Assembly: GCA_022563405.1 (NCBI GenBank)
Contig: JADFNK010000003.1
Location: 1-64,000, forward strand
Direction of reading: 5' to 3'
From: Gemmatimonadota bacterium
Lineage (GTDB): Bacteria; Gemmatimonadota; Gemmatimonadetes; Longimicrobiales; Gaopeijiaceae
Length of the DNA: 64,000 nt
Positions 16,885 through 26,130 of this stretch are shown here, piece by piece. The notes under the pieces were generated by a model. That model was not told the DNA's origin. It saw nothing but the letters and a program-made list of their open reading frames with translations, and did not search any database. A program made the position numbers and the translations under genes. Positions within the stretch are counted from its first letter, which is position 1, and every line of letters starts with the position of its first letter.

Positions 16885-16885
16885 C

Positions 16886-18247
16886 TCACTCCTCTCGGCT
16901 GAGACCGTACTTCTCTATCTTCTTGTAGAGGTTCGACCGGGGCATACCGATCCGCCGCGCCGTCTCGCTCACATTCCAGTCGTTGGCGCGAAGTTTGTGC
17001 TCTATGTAGGCCAGCTCGGCGTTCTCCTTGAACTCGCTGAACCCCTCAACGTTGAGAAGCGCCGTGCCGAACACGTCACCGCTGGCGGTACCGGAGACCA
17101 AAGCGTCCACATCCTCCGCACGAACCGCCTCGCCCGGAGAAAGAATCAAGAGCCTTTCCACCGTGTTCCTGAGCTCGCGGACGTTTCCTGGCCAATCGAG
17201 GGCCTCGAGACGTGCCATCGCCCCATCCTCAATCGTCTTGGGCGGTCCATGGTTCGAACCGACGGCTTTGGAGACAAAATGCCGGATCAGCGGCGGAACG
17301 TCCTCCCTCCGCTCCCGGAGTGGGGGCACGACGATCGGGACGACGTTGAGCCTGTAGTAGAAATCCTCACGAAACCGGCCTTCAGCGATCTCTTTCGACA
17401 GCTCCTTGTTGGTTGCCGCGAACACCCGCACGTCCACGGTGATGGCCTTGGAACCCCCCACCCGCGTAAGGACTCCCTCTTCGAGCACCCTCAGCACCTT
17501 GGCCTGCGCATCCAGAGACATATCGCCGACTTCATCGAGAAAAAGGGTTCCGTCGTGAGCCTGCTCGAACTTGCCAGCGTGGTCGGCGACCGCTCCCGTG
17601 AACGACCCCTTCATGTGGCCGAACAGCTCCGACTCGATCAGCTCAGAGGGGATCGCCGCGCAATTGACCGCGATGAAGGGACCGTCGCGCCTGGACGAAG
17701 AGTGATGGAGAGCACGAGCGACGAGCTCCTTCCCCGTTCCGTTCTCGCCGGTGATGAGCACGCGGGCATCCGTCGGTGCGACGCGATCGATACGCTCCAG
17801 GACGTCGCGGATGATCTGAGACTCCCCAACGATCTCGTGCCGGCTGCCGACCTCGCTGCGGAGCAACTGGACACTCTCGCTGAGCCCCCGCAGTTCGAGG
17901 CCATTGCGGAGAGTCACGAGCAACCGACCCGTATCCAGCGGCTTTTCGAGAAAGTCGAAGGCCCCCTTATGGGTCGCCTCTACGGCCGTATCGATCGTCC
18001 CGTGGCCGCTGATCATCACCACACAGGCGTTCGCGTCGAGATCGCGGATTCGTGAAAGCACCTCGAGACCGTCCAGGCCGGACATCTTCACGTCCAAGAA
18101 TGTGACGTGCGGGCGGAAGGACTCGTAGAACTCCAAAGCCTCCGGCCCGTCTTCCGCGGTGACGACCTCATAGTCTTCGTATTCGAAGACCTGCCTCAGG
18201 GCACCGCGAATCGATTCTTCGTCGTCGACAATCAGGACTCGGGGCAT
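16886..18247 (-). CDS. NtrC/NtrX-family sigma-54-dependent response regulator
   Basis: A 453-residue activator with three domains: receiver (about 1-118; D8/D9, phosphoacceptor D52 in FLDVKMSG), AAA+ (about 140-370), and a Fis-type helix-turn-helix at the C-terminus (ETARRIGMPRSNLYKKIEKY). The AAA+ domain has Walker A GENGTGKE, the sigma-54 contact loop as GSFTGA instead of GAFTGA, Walker B LFLDEVGD, and an arginine-finger region. The overall pattern fits NtrX. The NtrY-like kinase at 30.7-34.8 kb is a plausible partner, but it is not adjacent. Targets should have -24/-12 promoters; I found none that is clear in the window. Confidence 0.9.
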   Translation of the reverse strand: MPRVLIVDDEESIRGALRQVFEYEDYEVVTAEDGPEALEFYESFRPHVTFLDVKMSGLDGLEVLSRIRDLDANACVVMISGHGTIDTAVEATHKGAFDFLEKPLDTGRLLVTLRNGLELRGLSESVQLLRSEVGSRHEIVGESQIIRDVLERIDRVAPTDARVLITGENGTGKELVARALHHSSSRRDGPFIAVNCAAIPSELIESELFGHMKGSFTGAVADHAGKFEQAHDGTLFLDEVGDMSLDAQAKVLRVLEEGVLTRVGGSKAITVDVRVFAATNKELSKEIAEGRFREDFYYRLNVVPIVVPPLRERREDVPPLIRHFVSKAVGSNHGPPKTIEDGAMARLEALDWPGNVRELRNTVERLLILSPGEAVRAEDVDALVSGTASGDVFGTALLNVEGFSEFKENAELAYIEHKLRANDWNVSETARRIGMPRSNLYKKIEKYGLSREE

Positions 18248-18269
18248 GTTTTCACCGTGATCCGGAAAT

Positions 18270-18923
18270 CTAATCGCCCCGTACGAGGATCAACCGGTCG
18301 CGGAGCACATGGGCTGACTGCACGCCGTCCGGCAACGAAAACGGCAGGGCATCCTCGGGGAGTCCGGCCCTGCTCCGTCTGCCCAAGACCGTAAGAATGC
18401 TGGGCGTCATCCCGTCGGGGAGTGGCACGGGAATGAAGGAGGCGTACACGCCGTGTACCACGAGAGCAATCCCATTTTCGTCGAGGGGGGCGAGGTGACC
18501 CACAACCGAGATGGAAACCGTGTCGGGGAGGAAGCCCAGTATGCCATCCAGGGTAGGCAACCCGGGAAAGGCCTCGACAAGGACACGGGCGGTGAGCCTC
18601 ACGACGCCGTCATAGAACTCGACCTCCACCCGCGAAACGCCGCCGGGAAGCATCCCTGGAGCGGCATATCGAATCACGGAAGAGACGTCCAAAGCGCTCA
18701 GACTCAGTCGGTCCCCAAGCTCTCCTCGACGAAAACGTTCGAAGCGATCCAGGGCAGCGTCCGCCAACTCCGGAGACGGCAGAACCTCCACCCCCCCCTC
18801 CTCCTCGGCAAACCGCCGCCGCAACTCCGGTCCCCATATCCACCCCGCCAAGGCAACGCCGCCGACTACGCCCAGGAGCGCTGCTTTTCCCAAGCACCCC
18901 TTGAGACAACCCGTTCCGAGCAC
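18270..18923 (-). CDS. Membrane-anchored protein of unknown function
   Basis: I do not recognise this 217-residue protein with confidence. It begins with a Cys-containing stretch (MLGTGCLKGCLG) and a hydrophobic helix (about 13-29), then a soluble domain of alternating hydrophobic beta-type segments such as VEVEFYDGVVRLTARVLVE and VSISVVGHLAPLDENGIALVV. That pattern recalls lipid-binding DUF2993/LmeA-like folds, but this is only a resemblance. The stop of thpR lies 3 nt upstream, so the two are almost certainly co-transcribed; the NtrX-like gene follows 22 nt downstream. Confidence 0.6.
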   Translation of the reverse strand: MLGTGCLKGCLGKAALLGVVGGVALAGWIWGPELRRRFAEEEGGVEVLPSPELADAALDRFERFRRGELGDRLSLSALDVSSVIRYAAPGMLPGGVSRVEVEFYDGVVRLTARVLVEAFPGLPTLDGILGFLPDTVSISVVGHLAPLDENGIALVVHGVYASFIPVPLPDGMTPSILTVLGRRSRAGLPEDALPFSLPDGVQSAHVLRDRLILVRGD

Positions 18924-18926
18924 GGC

Positions 18927-19490
18927 TCAGCCCTCGAACGAGGTGCTGTGTTTCAGCGTATACCGAGGGACTCCACTCTTGGACAGATGACTGCGCATCA
19001 AATCGAGCTTACGAAGTGTTACGTGACCCTGGTATGTCAAATTCGCGGCCTTGTCATCCAGACCACGGAACGCTCCAGCACCGTCCTCGCCATCCGCTCG
19101 CCCAAGCGTAAGATGCGGATGGAACGCCCTCGTCTCGCGTTGGAAGCCGCAAGCCATCAGAGCCCATTCGACATCCTGCTTCAAACACCGCAGAGCGGGA
19201 CTCGGTTCGATGCCCACCCAGATCACGTCCGGACGGCGGATCGTCGGAAAGGCGCCAAAACCTTCTACCGCCAGATCGAGGCGACCCGTCGTCGAGGCCA
19301 CATGATCGAGGGCGTCCTGCACTCCCTCCAAACGGTCCTCCGCGACCTCGCCGAGAAACTTCAGGGTCACATGGTAGTGCTCAGGTTCCTTCCAGTGCAC
19401 CGGAAATTCACATTCCCGCAGGACTCTCGAAGCCCGATAGATTCGGTCGCGCTCCTTCTTAGGCAGGTTCAATGCTACGAAAAGACGCAT
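18927..19490 (-). CDS. thpR: RNA 2',3'-cyclic phosphodiesterase (2H / LigT family)
   Basis: Opens 2',3'-cyclic phosphate RNA ends to 2'-phosphates. The 187-residue protein has both catalytic HxTL motifs of the 2H superfamily: YHVTLKFLGEV and FHPHLTLGR. It begins with MRLFVALNLP, which is typical of the family, and ends with a short tail. It is the first gene of a pair with the downstream membrane-anchored protein. The 190-nt gap upstream to mscS contains nothing I can assign. Confidence 0.92.
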   Translation of the reverse strand: MRLFVALNLPKKERDRIYRASRVLRECEFPVHWKEPEHYHVTLKFLGEVAEDRLEGVQDALDHVASTTGRLDLAVEGFGAFPTIRRPDVIWVGIEPSPALRCLKQDVEWALMACGFQRETRAFHPHLTLGRADGEDGAGAFRGLDDKAANLTYQGHVTLRKLDLMRSHLSKSGVPRYTLKHSTSFEG

Positions 19491-19681
19491 GGCCGGGATG
19501 CAGAATTAGAGGAAGGAGTCGAGGAAGCAGTCGACGACAAAGAGGCTGTGACGGCGGTGTTGGAGAAGCCCAGAAAGCACATGGCCAAAAGCTACCGGGA
19601 TGGGGCAAAGCGTACAACCGGGCACGTCGCTTCGATGCTCACCGCAGGGCCCTCGGAGCGCCCCACTTCTTCAACAAGCCT

Positions 19682-20704
19682 TTATCCTTCCACCAACTCC
19701 CGATACGCTCGGGTTGGAGTCCCGGCGGAAGCCGGACCCTCGCGCTCGAAGCCCACGAGCCGCTGGGTTGGGTAAGCCAACTGGATGTCAGGCTCGTTGG
19801 AGATCAAGTCCAGCACACCTTCCCAAAGCACCTGGTGGAACTGCCTGCGTCGCCTCGGATCCGTTAGAAAACGCATAGACAAGCAGATCCCGTGGTCCAG
19901 CACCGATGTATACACTGTGGCCGTCACCGTCCCGTACGAAATCAACATCCGGCTCGGCCGTTTTTGCAAGAAATCGGCCGCCCTGCGGCTCGTCTCCGTG
20001 CTCACTTCGGTGACCATTTCCATCAGCAACTTCTTGGCCCTCTGCCAGTCACTCTCGAACGTGATCACAACGGGTATCTCATGCCACAGGAACGGGAACT
20101 CGGCCGTGTAGTTCATGATCGGATCGGTGAGGATTTTCGAGTTGGGGATTCGAATCACCCGTCCGGTGCTCTGGTCGCTGTCCACCCAGTTGCCGATCTC
20201 CAGCAGATGGAAATGCAGGATCGATGTGTCGACCACGTCGCCGGAATGAGGTCCGATCTGGATGCGGTCGCCGACCTCGAAAGGCGGCTTCGTGATCAGG
20301 ACCAGCCAACCGGCGACATCCACGAGCACGTCCTTCAGCGCGATGGCCACGCCCGCTGAGACCAACCCCAGGAAGGTCCCGACCTGCGACAACCCGTCGA
20401 CCCAGATGGCGATGATGAAGACTATGGCGAGCGCCAGGGTGAGGTAGGCGAGCGTCTTCCCCCACCGGTACTGCACCACACGGCTGTCGACGGTCCGGAC
20501 AACGAACAACCGCCCGACCCTGCGGATGAACCAAGCGCCTAATAATACAGCGGCCGTGAGCCCGATCTCTCGCCAAGGCAAGGTCTCAAACGCAGAAATC
20601 CCTTGGAGAAAACCCGGCACCTGCGCGACCGTGCTCGAAAGCACGGCCCCCGCAGACAACACGGCCCCCGTAAGGATGACGGACGAGAGTCCCAGCGTAA
20701 TCAT
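19682..20704 (-). CDS. Small-conductance mechanosensitive channel (MscS family)
   Basis: A pressure-relief or ion channel in the inner membrane. The 340-residue protein has three or more N-terminal transmembrane helices (about 5-30, 45-62, 88-105). The pore helix region VSAGVAIALKDVLVDVAGWL resembles MscS TM3, followed by the beta-domain motif PFEVGDRIQIG and RVIRIPNSKIL. The C-terminal part is a vestibule domain. It is divergent from the propeller gene and lies upstream of thpR. Ion selectivity cannot be judged. Confidence 0.88.
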   Translation of the reverse strand: MITLGLSSVILTGAVLSAGAVLSSTVAQVPGFLQGISAFETLPWREIGLTAAVLLGAWFIRRVGRLFVVRTVDSRVVQYRWGKTLAYLTLALAIVFIIAIWVDGLSQVGTFLGLVSAGVAIALKDVLVDVAGWLVLITKPPFEVGDRIQIGPHSGDVVDTSILHFHLLEIGNWVDSDQSTGRVIRIPNSKILTDPIMNYTAEFPFLWHEIPVVITFESDWQRAKKLLMEMVTEVSTETSRRAADFLQKRPSRMLISYGTVTATVYTSVLDHGICLSMRFLTDPRRRRQFHQVLWEGVLDLISNEPDIQLAYPTQRLVGFEREGPASAGTPTRAYRELVEG

Positions 20705-20801
20705 ATGTCCCGTAGCCTCTACTATCCTCTTGAAATCTGCCGCGGCCGCCGAACAGTGGCGGTCGATCAGTGCCCGACGAGCGCCCGCTCGAGGGGTCGA
20801 C

Positions 20802-21662
20802 GTGCTTCCACTCCGGCAGGCAGAACGACGAGCTCACGTGATCGAAGATCCTGTTCAAACCACCATCGTCATCCGGAACATCGAAACGAGTGAAGAGCGC
20901 GAGTTGTTGATCGGCGCCAGCAGTGCCCGGAACTTGACTTGGGAGCCGAGTGGCGATGCCGTCTGGTTTTTTGGGAACGGAATGCGCGGTCACTGGGGCC
21001 TCCACCGGGTGGTACTCGCCACGGGCGAGACAGAGCCTGTGCCCGTCACACTTCCCTCGGAATTTGTGGCTACCCTTGATGCCCGACGCATCGCGTTTTC
21101 GCCGGATGGTCGAACGGTATATATGCTGGCGGTGGACCGCAGTCAGGGCTCGGAAGCCCCCCACACGGTGATCGCCTACGATCTCGAGACAGAGGCCACG
21201 CGCCGTCTCTACAAGACCATCGTCAACGCCAACGAAGCCTTCGGCGAGGGCCACGTCTCGGTGTCCCCCGACGGGCAGACGATCGCTTTCATGGACAGGA
21301 CCCGGGCAGCCGGCGACGACGTGGTGCTGCGGGTCGCGCCTGCGGACGGGAGCGGTGAGCCACGCACCGTATATCGGTTCCCCGACGGGTTTAGACCCAC
21401 CCGTCGCTCGAATTACGAGTGGACCCCGGATGGGCAGCACATCCTGCTCGCCCAGCGGGGCAACGAGCTCTCACGGATCACCATCGTCACGATCGAGACC
21501 GGTGAGAGCGTGATTGTCTATGAGCTCCAGTCGACGGAAAACGGGTTCATCGATGGCCTCAGGTTGGATCCGACGGGACGGTACGTGAGCTTCGTTGCAG
21601 GTCGTAACCTCAGGGAGCTCTGGGTGATGGAGGGACTCGACGAGCTCGATACGTCCAATTGA
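20802..21662 (+). CDS. TolB/PD40-type beta-propeller protein, probably N-terminally truncated
   Basis: The track ORF begins inside mscS on the other strand, which is unlikely. I use the GTG preceded by GAGGGG (6-nt spacing), giving 286 residues. At least five propeller-blade motifs are visible: EPSGDAVWFF, SPDGRTVYML, SPDGQTIAFM, TPDGQHILLA and DPTGRYVSFV. There is no signal peptide, and too few blades for a normal six- or seven-bladed exported protein. It may therefore be a remnant of a larger gene. It ends 11 nt before the cytochrome c peroxidase start. Function unknown. Confidence 0.6.
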   Translation: MLPLRQAERRAHVIEDPVQTTIVIRNIETSEERELLIGASSARNLTWEPSGDAVWFFGNGMRGHWGLHRVVLATGETEPVPVTLPSEFVATLDARRIAFSPDGRTVYMLAVDRSQGSEAPHTVIAYDLETEATRRLYKTIVNANEAFGEGHVSVSPDGQTIAFMDRTRAAGDDVVLRVAPADGSGEPRTVYRFPDGFRPTRRSNYEWTPDGQHILLAQRGNELSRITIVTIETGESVIVYELQSTENGFIDGLRLDPTGRYVSFVAGRNLRELWVMEGLDELDTSN

Positions 21663-21673
21663 GGGGCGGCTCC

Positions 21674-22645
21674 GTGCGATATATCGTCACGTGGTCGTTG
21701 ACGCTTCTCGCGCTGTCGTCCGGGTTCGCCCGGGCGGCGGCGCAGGAGCACGTCCCGTTGGGCCTCGACCTGTACGTCGCGATTCCCGACGACAACCCAC
21801 TCACCGCTGCAGGCATCGCGCTTGGACGCGAGTTGTTCTTCGACGTACGGCTTTCCGCCGATCGACAGATCTCGTGTTCATCGTGTCACCTACCGGCGCA
21901 ATACCATGCCGATGGCCGGCAAGTCTCCCTGGGCGTGTATGGCCGTGTCGGCACACGCAACGTTCCCTCGATTCTGAATTCCGCCTGGCGGGAGTCCTTT
22001 TTTTGGGATGGTCGGCAGACCAAGCTCGAGGAACAAGTGCTGCAACCGATCGTCAATCCCGTGGAAATGGGCCTCACGTTGGAGGCGGCCGTCACGCGAG
22101 TCGCCGCGGTCGAGCGATACGAACAGTCGTTCGCCGCGAGCTTCGCCGATGGTGTCACGCATGAGAACCTCGGCCGGGTGCTTGCGAGCTTCGTGCGTAC
22201 GTTACGCGCAGGCGGCGCGGCGTTCGACCGGTTCAGCGCGGGAGACTCCGCGGCGATCTCGCCGGCAGCGCACCGCGGATACAGGCTGTTCGTCGGCAAG
22301 GCGCTCTGCATGCGCTGTCATAGCGGTGCACTGTTCACCGACGAAGAGTTTCACAACAGTGGGGTGAGCCTCGGCCGGGACGCCGGGCGTGAGTTCGTGA
22401 CCGGGCTCCAGACAGATCGCGGCAAGTTTCGCACGCCGAGTCTGAGAAACGTGGAGTTCACCGCACCCTACATGCACGACGGCAGCCTGGCTACGCTCCC
22501 CGAGGTAGTACGTTTCTACGATGGTGGAGGGATCGTGAACCCCAATCTGGATCGTCTCATTCGGCCCCTCGGTCTGAGTGATGACGAGCAGCGAGATCTG
22601 GTGGCCTTCCTCGAGACGCTGACCTCCGGGGTCGGTTCGCGATAG
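21674..22645 (+). CDS. Di-haem cytochrome c peroxidase (MauG/CcpA family)
   Basis: A periplasmic di-haem protein that reduces hydrogen peroxide with electrons from small c-type cytochromes, or acts as a MauG-like oxidase. I use GTG (MRYIVTW) with GAGGGGCGG upstream instead of the track TTG that overlaps the previous stop. A signal peptide ends near ARAAAQ. The haem sites are CSSCH (about residues 68-72) and CMRCH (about 212-216). Other landmarks: LGRELFFD, RNVPSILNSAWRESFFWDGR, and FRTPSLRNVEFTAPYMHDGS. Length is normal. It is convergent with comM. Confidence 0.92.
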   Translation: MRYIVTWSLTLLALSSGFARAAAQEHVPLGLDLYVAIPDDNPLTAAGIALGRELFFDVRLSADRQISCSSCHLPAQYHADGRQVSLGVYGRVGTRNVPSILNSAWRESFFWDGRQTKLEEQVLQPIVNPVEMGLTLEAAVTRVAAVERYEQSFAASFADGVTHENLGRVLASFVRTLRAGGAAFDRFSAGDSAAISPAAHRGYRLFVGKALCMRCHSGALFTDEEFHNSGVSLGRDAGREFVTGLQTDRGKFRTPSLRNVEFTAPYMHDGSLATLPEVVRFYDGGGIVNPNLDRLIRPLGLSDDEQRDLVAFLETLTSGVGSR

Positions 22646-22662
22646 CTGGGCTGGGATACAGT

Positions 22663-24198
22663 TCACCCCACCCGCGAGCGATCGAGGAGCCGGTATTGGA
22701 CTGCCTCCCCGACGTGATGGGCGCTCAGGGAGTCGACCCCCTCGAGATCGGCGATGGTCCTGGCGACTTTGAGCACCCGATCGTGCGCCCGAGCCGAGAG
22801 CGCCAAGCGGGTCATGGCCTTCTCGAGAATCCGTGCGGACGCTTCGTCCAGGGAACACCAACGCCGGATCTCGCGGGATCTCATGTGGCTGTTCGCCCCC
22901 ACCTCGGGAGCATGGCGAAAACGGTGCTGCTGCCGCTCACGAGCGGCGATGACACGGGCGCGAACGGTGGCGCTCGGCTCCGCCGAACCGACCGCTCTCA
23001 GATCCTCGATTGGGACGGCAGGCACCTCGATGTGGAGATCGATACGGTCCAATAAGGGACCGGACACGCGGGCACGATAACGGGCCACATGAGCCGGATC
23101 GCATGTGCACCGGTCTCCTTCCGCCCCGTACAGCCCGCACGGGCACGGGTTCATCGCGGCCGCGAGCATGAATCGCGCGGGATAACGTAAGGTCGTGCGC
23201 GCCCGCGAGTGACTGATGACGCCATCCTCCATCGGCTGCCGAAGCGCTTCCAGGACGGACCGTCGATACTCGGGGAGCTCATCGAGGAACAGCACACCGT
23301 GATGGGCAAGGCTCACCTCACCAGGTCGCGGAATCGCCCCACCCCCGACGAGCCCGGCGTCACTCGCAGTGTGATGGGGTGCCCTGAAGGGACGCTCGGC
23401 GACAAGTGTACCCCCGGGGGGGACCAGCCCCGCGACCGAATGGATCTTCGTGAGGTCGATCGACTCGGCCACCGTGAGCGGGGGAAGGATGCCGGGAAGT
23501 CGTCGGGCCAGCATCGTCTTGCCGGATCCCGGAGGTCCAATCAGCAGAAGGTTGTGCGCCCCGGCCGCGGCGATCTCGAGCGCTCGCTTCGCGAACTGCT
23601 GTCCACGCACGTCGGACAGATCGGGTTGCCGGGCTGGAGGGCGCTCGAGGAGGGCGCGCATATCGAGCCGAGTCGGCTCGAGCGTGCCTTTCCCCGAAAG
23701 ATGCTCCAACACCTCCTCGAGGGTCTCACCACCCAGGACTTCCACTCCTTCCACCGCGGCAGCCTCTCGGGCATTCGCCCTCGGTAGTAGGAGCTTTGTC
23801 ACACCCCGAGCGAGGCACCCGGCGGCGATCGGCAGCGCTCCACGGATCGGCCTCAAGCGTCCATCCAGCCCGAGCTCCCCGACCAGACAAACACCGTCTA
23901 CCCGCTCCTGGCACACCACCCCCAGTTCCACCAGGACCGCTACCGCGATCGGAAGATCGAAAGCGCTTCCCTCCTTGGGCACATCGGCGGGAGCCAGGTT
24001 GACAGTGATCCGCTTCGACGAAACCAGGTGCCCGAGCTGACTCAAGGCGGCGATGACACGTTCCCGCCCCTCTCGAACGGCAGAGTGTGGCAGGCCGACG
24101 ACAACGAACGCAGGGAGCCCCAACGAGATGTTGACCTCGACCGACACCGCATGGCTCTCGACTCCGGCGACTGAAGCCGAACCGACCTGCGCCAACAT
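22663..24198 (-). CDS. comM: YifB/ComM family Mg-chelatase-like AAA+ ATPase
   Basis: ComM is a hexameric helicase that promotes branch migration during natural transformation. The start MLAQVGSASVAGVE (8 codons inside the track ORF) is typical. The N-terminal Lon-protease-like domain (about 1-180) has LGLPAFVVVGLP and NLAPADVPKEGSAFDLPIA. The AAA+ domain has Walker A GPPGSGKTM (about 217-225), FRAPHHTASDAGLVGGG, and Walker B GVLFLDELPEY. The four-cysteine cluster CPCGLYG...CTC follows. Its presence hints at transformation competence, although no other com genes are in the window. Confidence 0.93.
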   Translation of the reverse strand: MLAQVGSASVAGVESHAVSVEVNISLGLPAFVVVGLPHSAVREGRERVIAALSQLGHLVSSKRITVNLAPADVPKEGSAFDLPIAVAVLVELGVVCQERVDGVCLVGELGLDGRLRPIRGALPIAAGCLARGVTKLLLPRANAREAAAVEGVEVLGGETLEEVLEHLSGKGTLEPTRLDMRALLERPPARQPDLSDVRGQQFAKRALEIAAAGAHNLLLIGPPGSGKTMLARRLPGILPPLTVAESIDLTKIHSVAGLVPPGGTLVAERPFRAPHHTASDAGLVGGGAIPRPGEVSLAHHGVLFLDELPEYRRSVLEALRQPMEDGVISHSRARTTLRYPARFMLAAAMNPCPCGLYGAEGDRCTCDPAHVARYRARVSGPLLDRIDLHIEVPAVPIEDLRAVGSAEPSATVRARVIAARERQQHRFRHAPEVGANSHMRSREIRRWCSLDEASARILEKAMTRLALSARAHDRVLKVARTIADLEGVDSLSAHHVGEAVQYRLLDRSRVG

Positions 24199-24217
24199 GA
24201 ACGCCTCCCGTACGGGA

Positions 24218-24250
24218 CACACGTCCCCGGAGAGGGCACGTCGCCCCTAC
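24218..24250. repeat. REP-like hairpin upstream of comM
   Basis: The minus strand carries GTAGGGGCGA next to ACGTGCCC-TCTCC-GGGGACGT, a short hairpin with one mismatch. It shares the GTAGGGGCG core with the element upstream of rseP. It lies between the amidase stop and the comM start. Confidence 0.35.
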
Positions 24251-24303
24251 GCTCATGGAGGCTGCGGGGCGGAGCCATGTCGGGGTGGGCCCCGAGGCAC
24301 AGC

Positions 24304-26004
24304 TCAGCCGAACAGCGGCGGCCTCCGCGTATGGAAATCCGTCGCGTCCTGCCAGGCCTTGGCCACCCTGAGCACCTCCGCATCCGCCCAGAGCTGACCG
24401 ATGAAGACCGTGCTCACCGGCATCCCGTTGTCGTTGAACCCGCTCGGCACCACCACGGCCGGATGACCGGTCAGATTGGTCATCATCGAGACGCCCGGGC
24501 CATTCGTCGGAGTGATGAACACATCGATCCCCTCCAGCGCCGCCTCGAGCGCGCCCATCAGCATCGTACGGACCCGGTTGGCTTGGATGTACTCTACAGC
24601 GGGGATCATCCGAGCGGTTCGGAACGAGTTGGGCCATGATCCACGCGTCTGCCGGACCAGCAGATCGTCCCGGCCGCTCAGCGTCAATTCGTCGAAGGCG
24701 GCTGCCGCTTCCGCGTTCAGGATGATTCTCAACGCGCCGAGGGGATAGTCGGTGGGGAGGTCGATCGGCACCGGCTCGACACCGAGCGAGCGGAGTGTTT
24801 CGAGCGCCGCAGCGTCGTGGTCGGTCGCGCGCTCCGACTCGAAGCCGCGGCGGAAATACCCGACCCGAAGATCCGACAGCGGCCGATCGGAATCCCAGTT
24901 GAAGGGCGCGGTGCGCGCTGTGGGATCCCGGCCGTCGGCCCCGTGGATTCTGTCGAAGACCAGCGCACAGTCCTCCACGCTCCGGGCGATGGGACCCAGC
25001 TTGTCCATGCTCCAGGAGAGCGCCATTGCGCCGAACCGGCTGACCCTCCCGTACGTCGGCCGGAGCCCCGTCACACCGCAACGCGTCGAGGGCGAGACGA
25101 TGGAACCGAGCGTCTCACTTCCGATCGCGAAGCCAACGAGCCCTGCGGCGGTCGCTGCGGCCGAGCCCGCCGAGGAGCCGCTGGAGCCCTGCTCGAGATT
25201 CCACGGGTTCCGGGTCCGGCCGCCGTACCAGTAATCCCCCTGGGCGAGGGCGCCCAGAGCCAGCTTCGCCACGAGGATGGCGCCGGCCTCTTCGAGACGA
25301 CGCACCACGGTCGCGTCCTCCCCGATGACCTGATCCTCGAACGGCACGGCGCCCCACGTGGTGCGGAAGCCCTCGGCCGCCAGCAGATCCTTGGCTCCCC
25401 ACGGGATGCCGTGCAGCGGGCCCCGATAGGTACCACTCGCGATCTCACGATCCGCCCGGGCCGCATGCTCTAGCGCTCGATCGCTCATGAGCGTGATCAC
25501 GGCTTCCAACGTGGGCCCGTGCTGTTCCAACCGTTCCAAGTAGAGCGTGGTGAGCTCCGTCGAGGTCAGTTGCCGAGTCCGAATGAGCTCGGAGAGCTGG
25601 GTAACCGGCATGAACGCCAGTGTCTCCGGGTCCGGCGGCCGCCGAAGCCCGACGTGCCTCGTGAACCGGAACGGACGTGCCTCCGTGGGGAGTGTGCGAC
25701 CGGGTAGAGCGGGATCGAACCGCACCGCCGGCATCACGTCATTTGAAATGGGAAACTCTCGAAGGGCTTCATAGGACTCGAGATTTCTGTTCAGGCCCGC
25801 GACCATCAGGTCGCGTTCCTCTTCGGTGAAGTCGAGGCCCGCCACAGCGCTTGCGTCCGCAAGAATTTCCGAGGTGATCTCCCCTCGCTCCTGCAGCTGG
25901 GCCCACAGCACCTCCGGGAGCAAAGTCCCGCTCAAACCCAACGTGGACATATAAGCCATGAATCCACGCCGATCGACGGCTTCGATACCTTCGAGGTTTT
26001 TCAT
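24304..26004 (-). CDS. Amidase-signature hydrolase with Tat-like signal
   Basis: A Ser-cisSer-Lys amidase that hydrolyses an amide of unknown substrate. I start at MKNLEGIEAVDRRGFMAYMS, which places a twin-arginine-type signal (DRRGFM then a hydrophobic stretch) at the N-terminus and suggests export of a folded enzyme. Catalytic lysine is in GIPWGAKDLL; the serine region is GSSGSSAGSAAATAAG, followed by AIGSETLGSI. The C-terminal FITPTNGPG and HPAVVVPSGF are family-typical. It is longer (566 aa) than GatA because of the signal and a roughly 120-residue pre-domain. GatA is unlikely, since no gatB/gatC lies nearby. It is divergent from pntAA. Confidence 0.85.
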   Translation of the reverse strand: MKNLEGIEAVDRRGFMAYMSTLGLSGTLLPEVLWAQLQERGEITSEILADASAVAGLDFTEEERDLMVAGLNRNLESYEALREFPISNDVMPAVRFDPALPGRTLPTEARPFRFTRHVGLRRPPDPETLAFMPVTQLSELIRTRQLTSTELTTLYLERLEQHGPTLEAVITLMSDRALEHAARADREIASGTYRGPLHGIPWGAKDLLAAEGFRTTWGAVPFEDQVIGEDATVVRRLEEAGAILVAKLALGALAQGDYWYGGRTRNPWNLEQGSSGSSAGSAAATAAGLVGFAIGSETLGSIVSPSTRCGVTGLRPTYGRVSRFGAMALSWSMDKLGPIARSVEDCALVFDRIHGADGRDPTARTAPFNWDSDRPLSDLRVGYFRRGFESERATDHDAAALETLRSLGVEPVPIDLPTDYPLGALRIILNAEAAAAFDELTLSGRDDLLVRQTRGSWPNSFRTARMIPAVEYIQANRVRTMLMGALEAALEGIDVFITPTNGPGVSMMTNLTGHPAVVVPSGFNDNGMPVSTVFIGQLWADAEVLRVAKAWQDATDFHTRRPPLFG

Positions 26005-26130
26005 CGGTCGCTCGCAAGCCTTGAGGAAAGAGCGGTGGGCCGATATGGTGCGCGCATTCATGGCCACCCCGCAAGTCGCGCGTGCTGGTCCGACCGGTTC
26101 CTGAATGGAAATTCAAGGTGGGAGCACTTC

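Noticed and set aside
18453-19775. 440-residue plus ORF opposite thpR
   Set aside because: It is antisense to two convincing genes (thpR and the membrane-anchored protein) and has shadow-type composition.
23726-25081. 451-residue minus ORF overlapping comM and the amidase
   Set aside because: It is an out-of-frame shadow of both genes, rich in Arg, Gly and Ser, with no domain.
24304-26004. Amidase as GatA (tRNA amidotransferase)
   Set aside because: It has a Tat-like signal and a long N-terminal extension, and no gatB or gatC lies nearby, so a secreted amidase is more likely.
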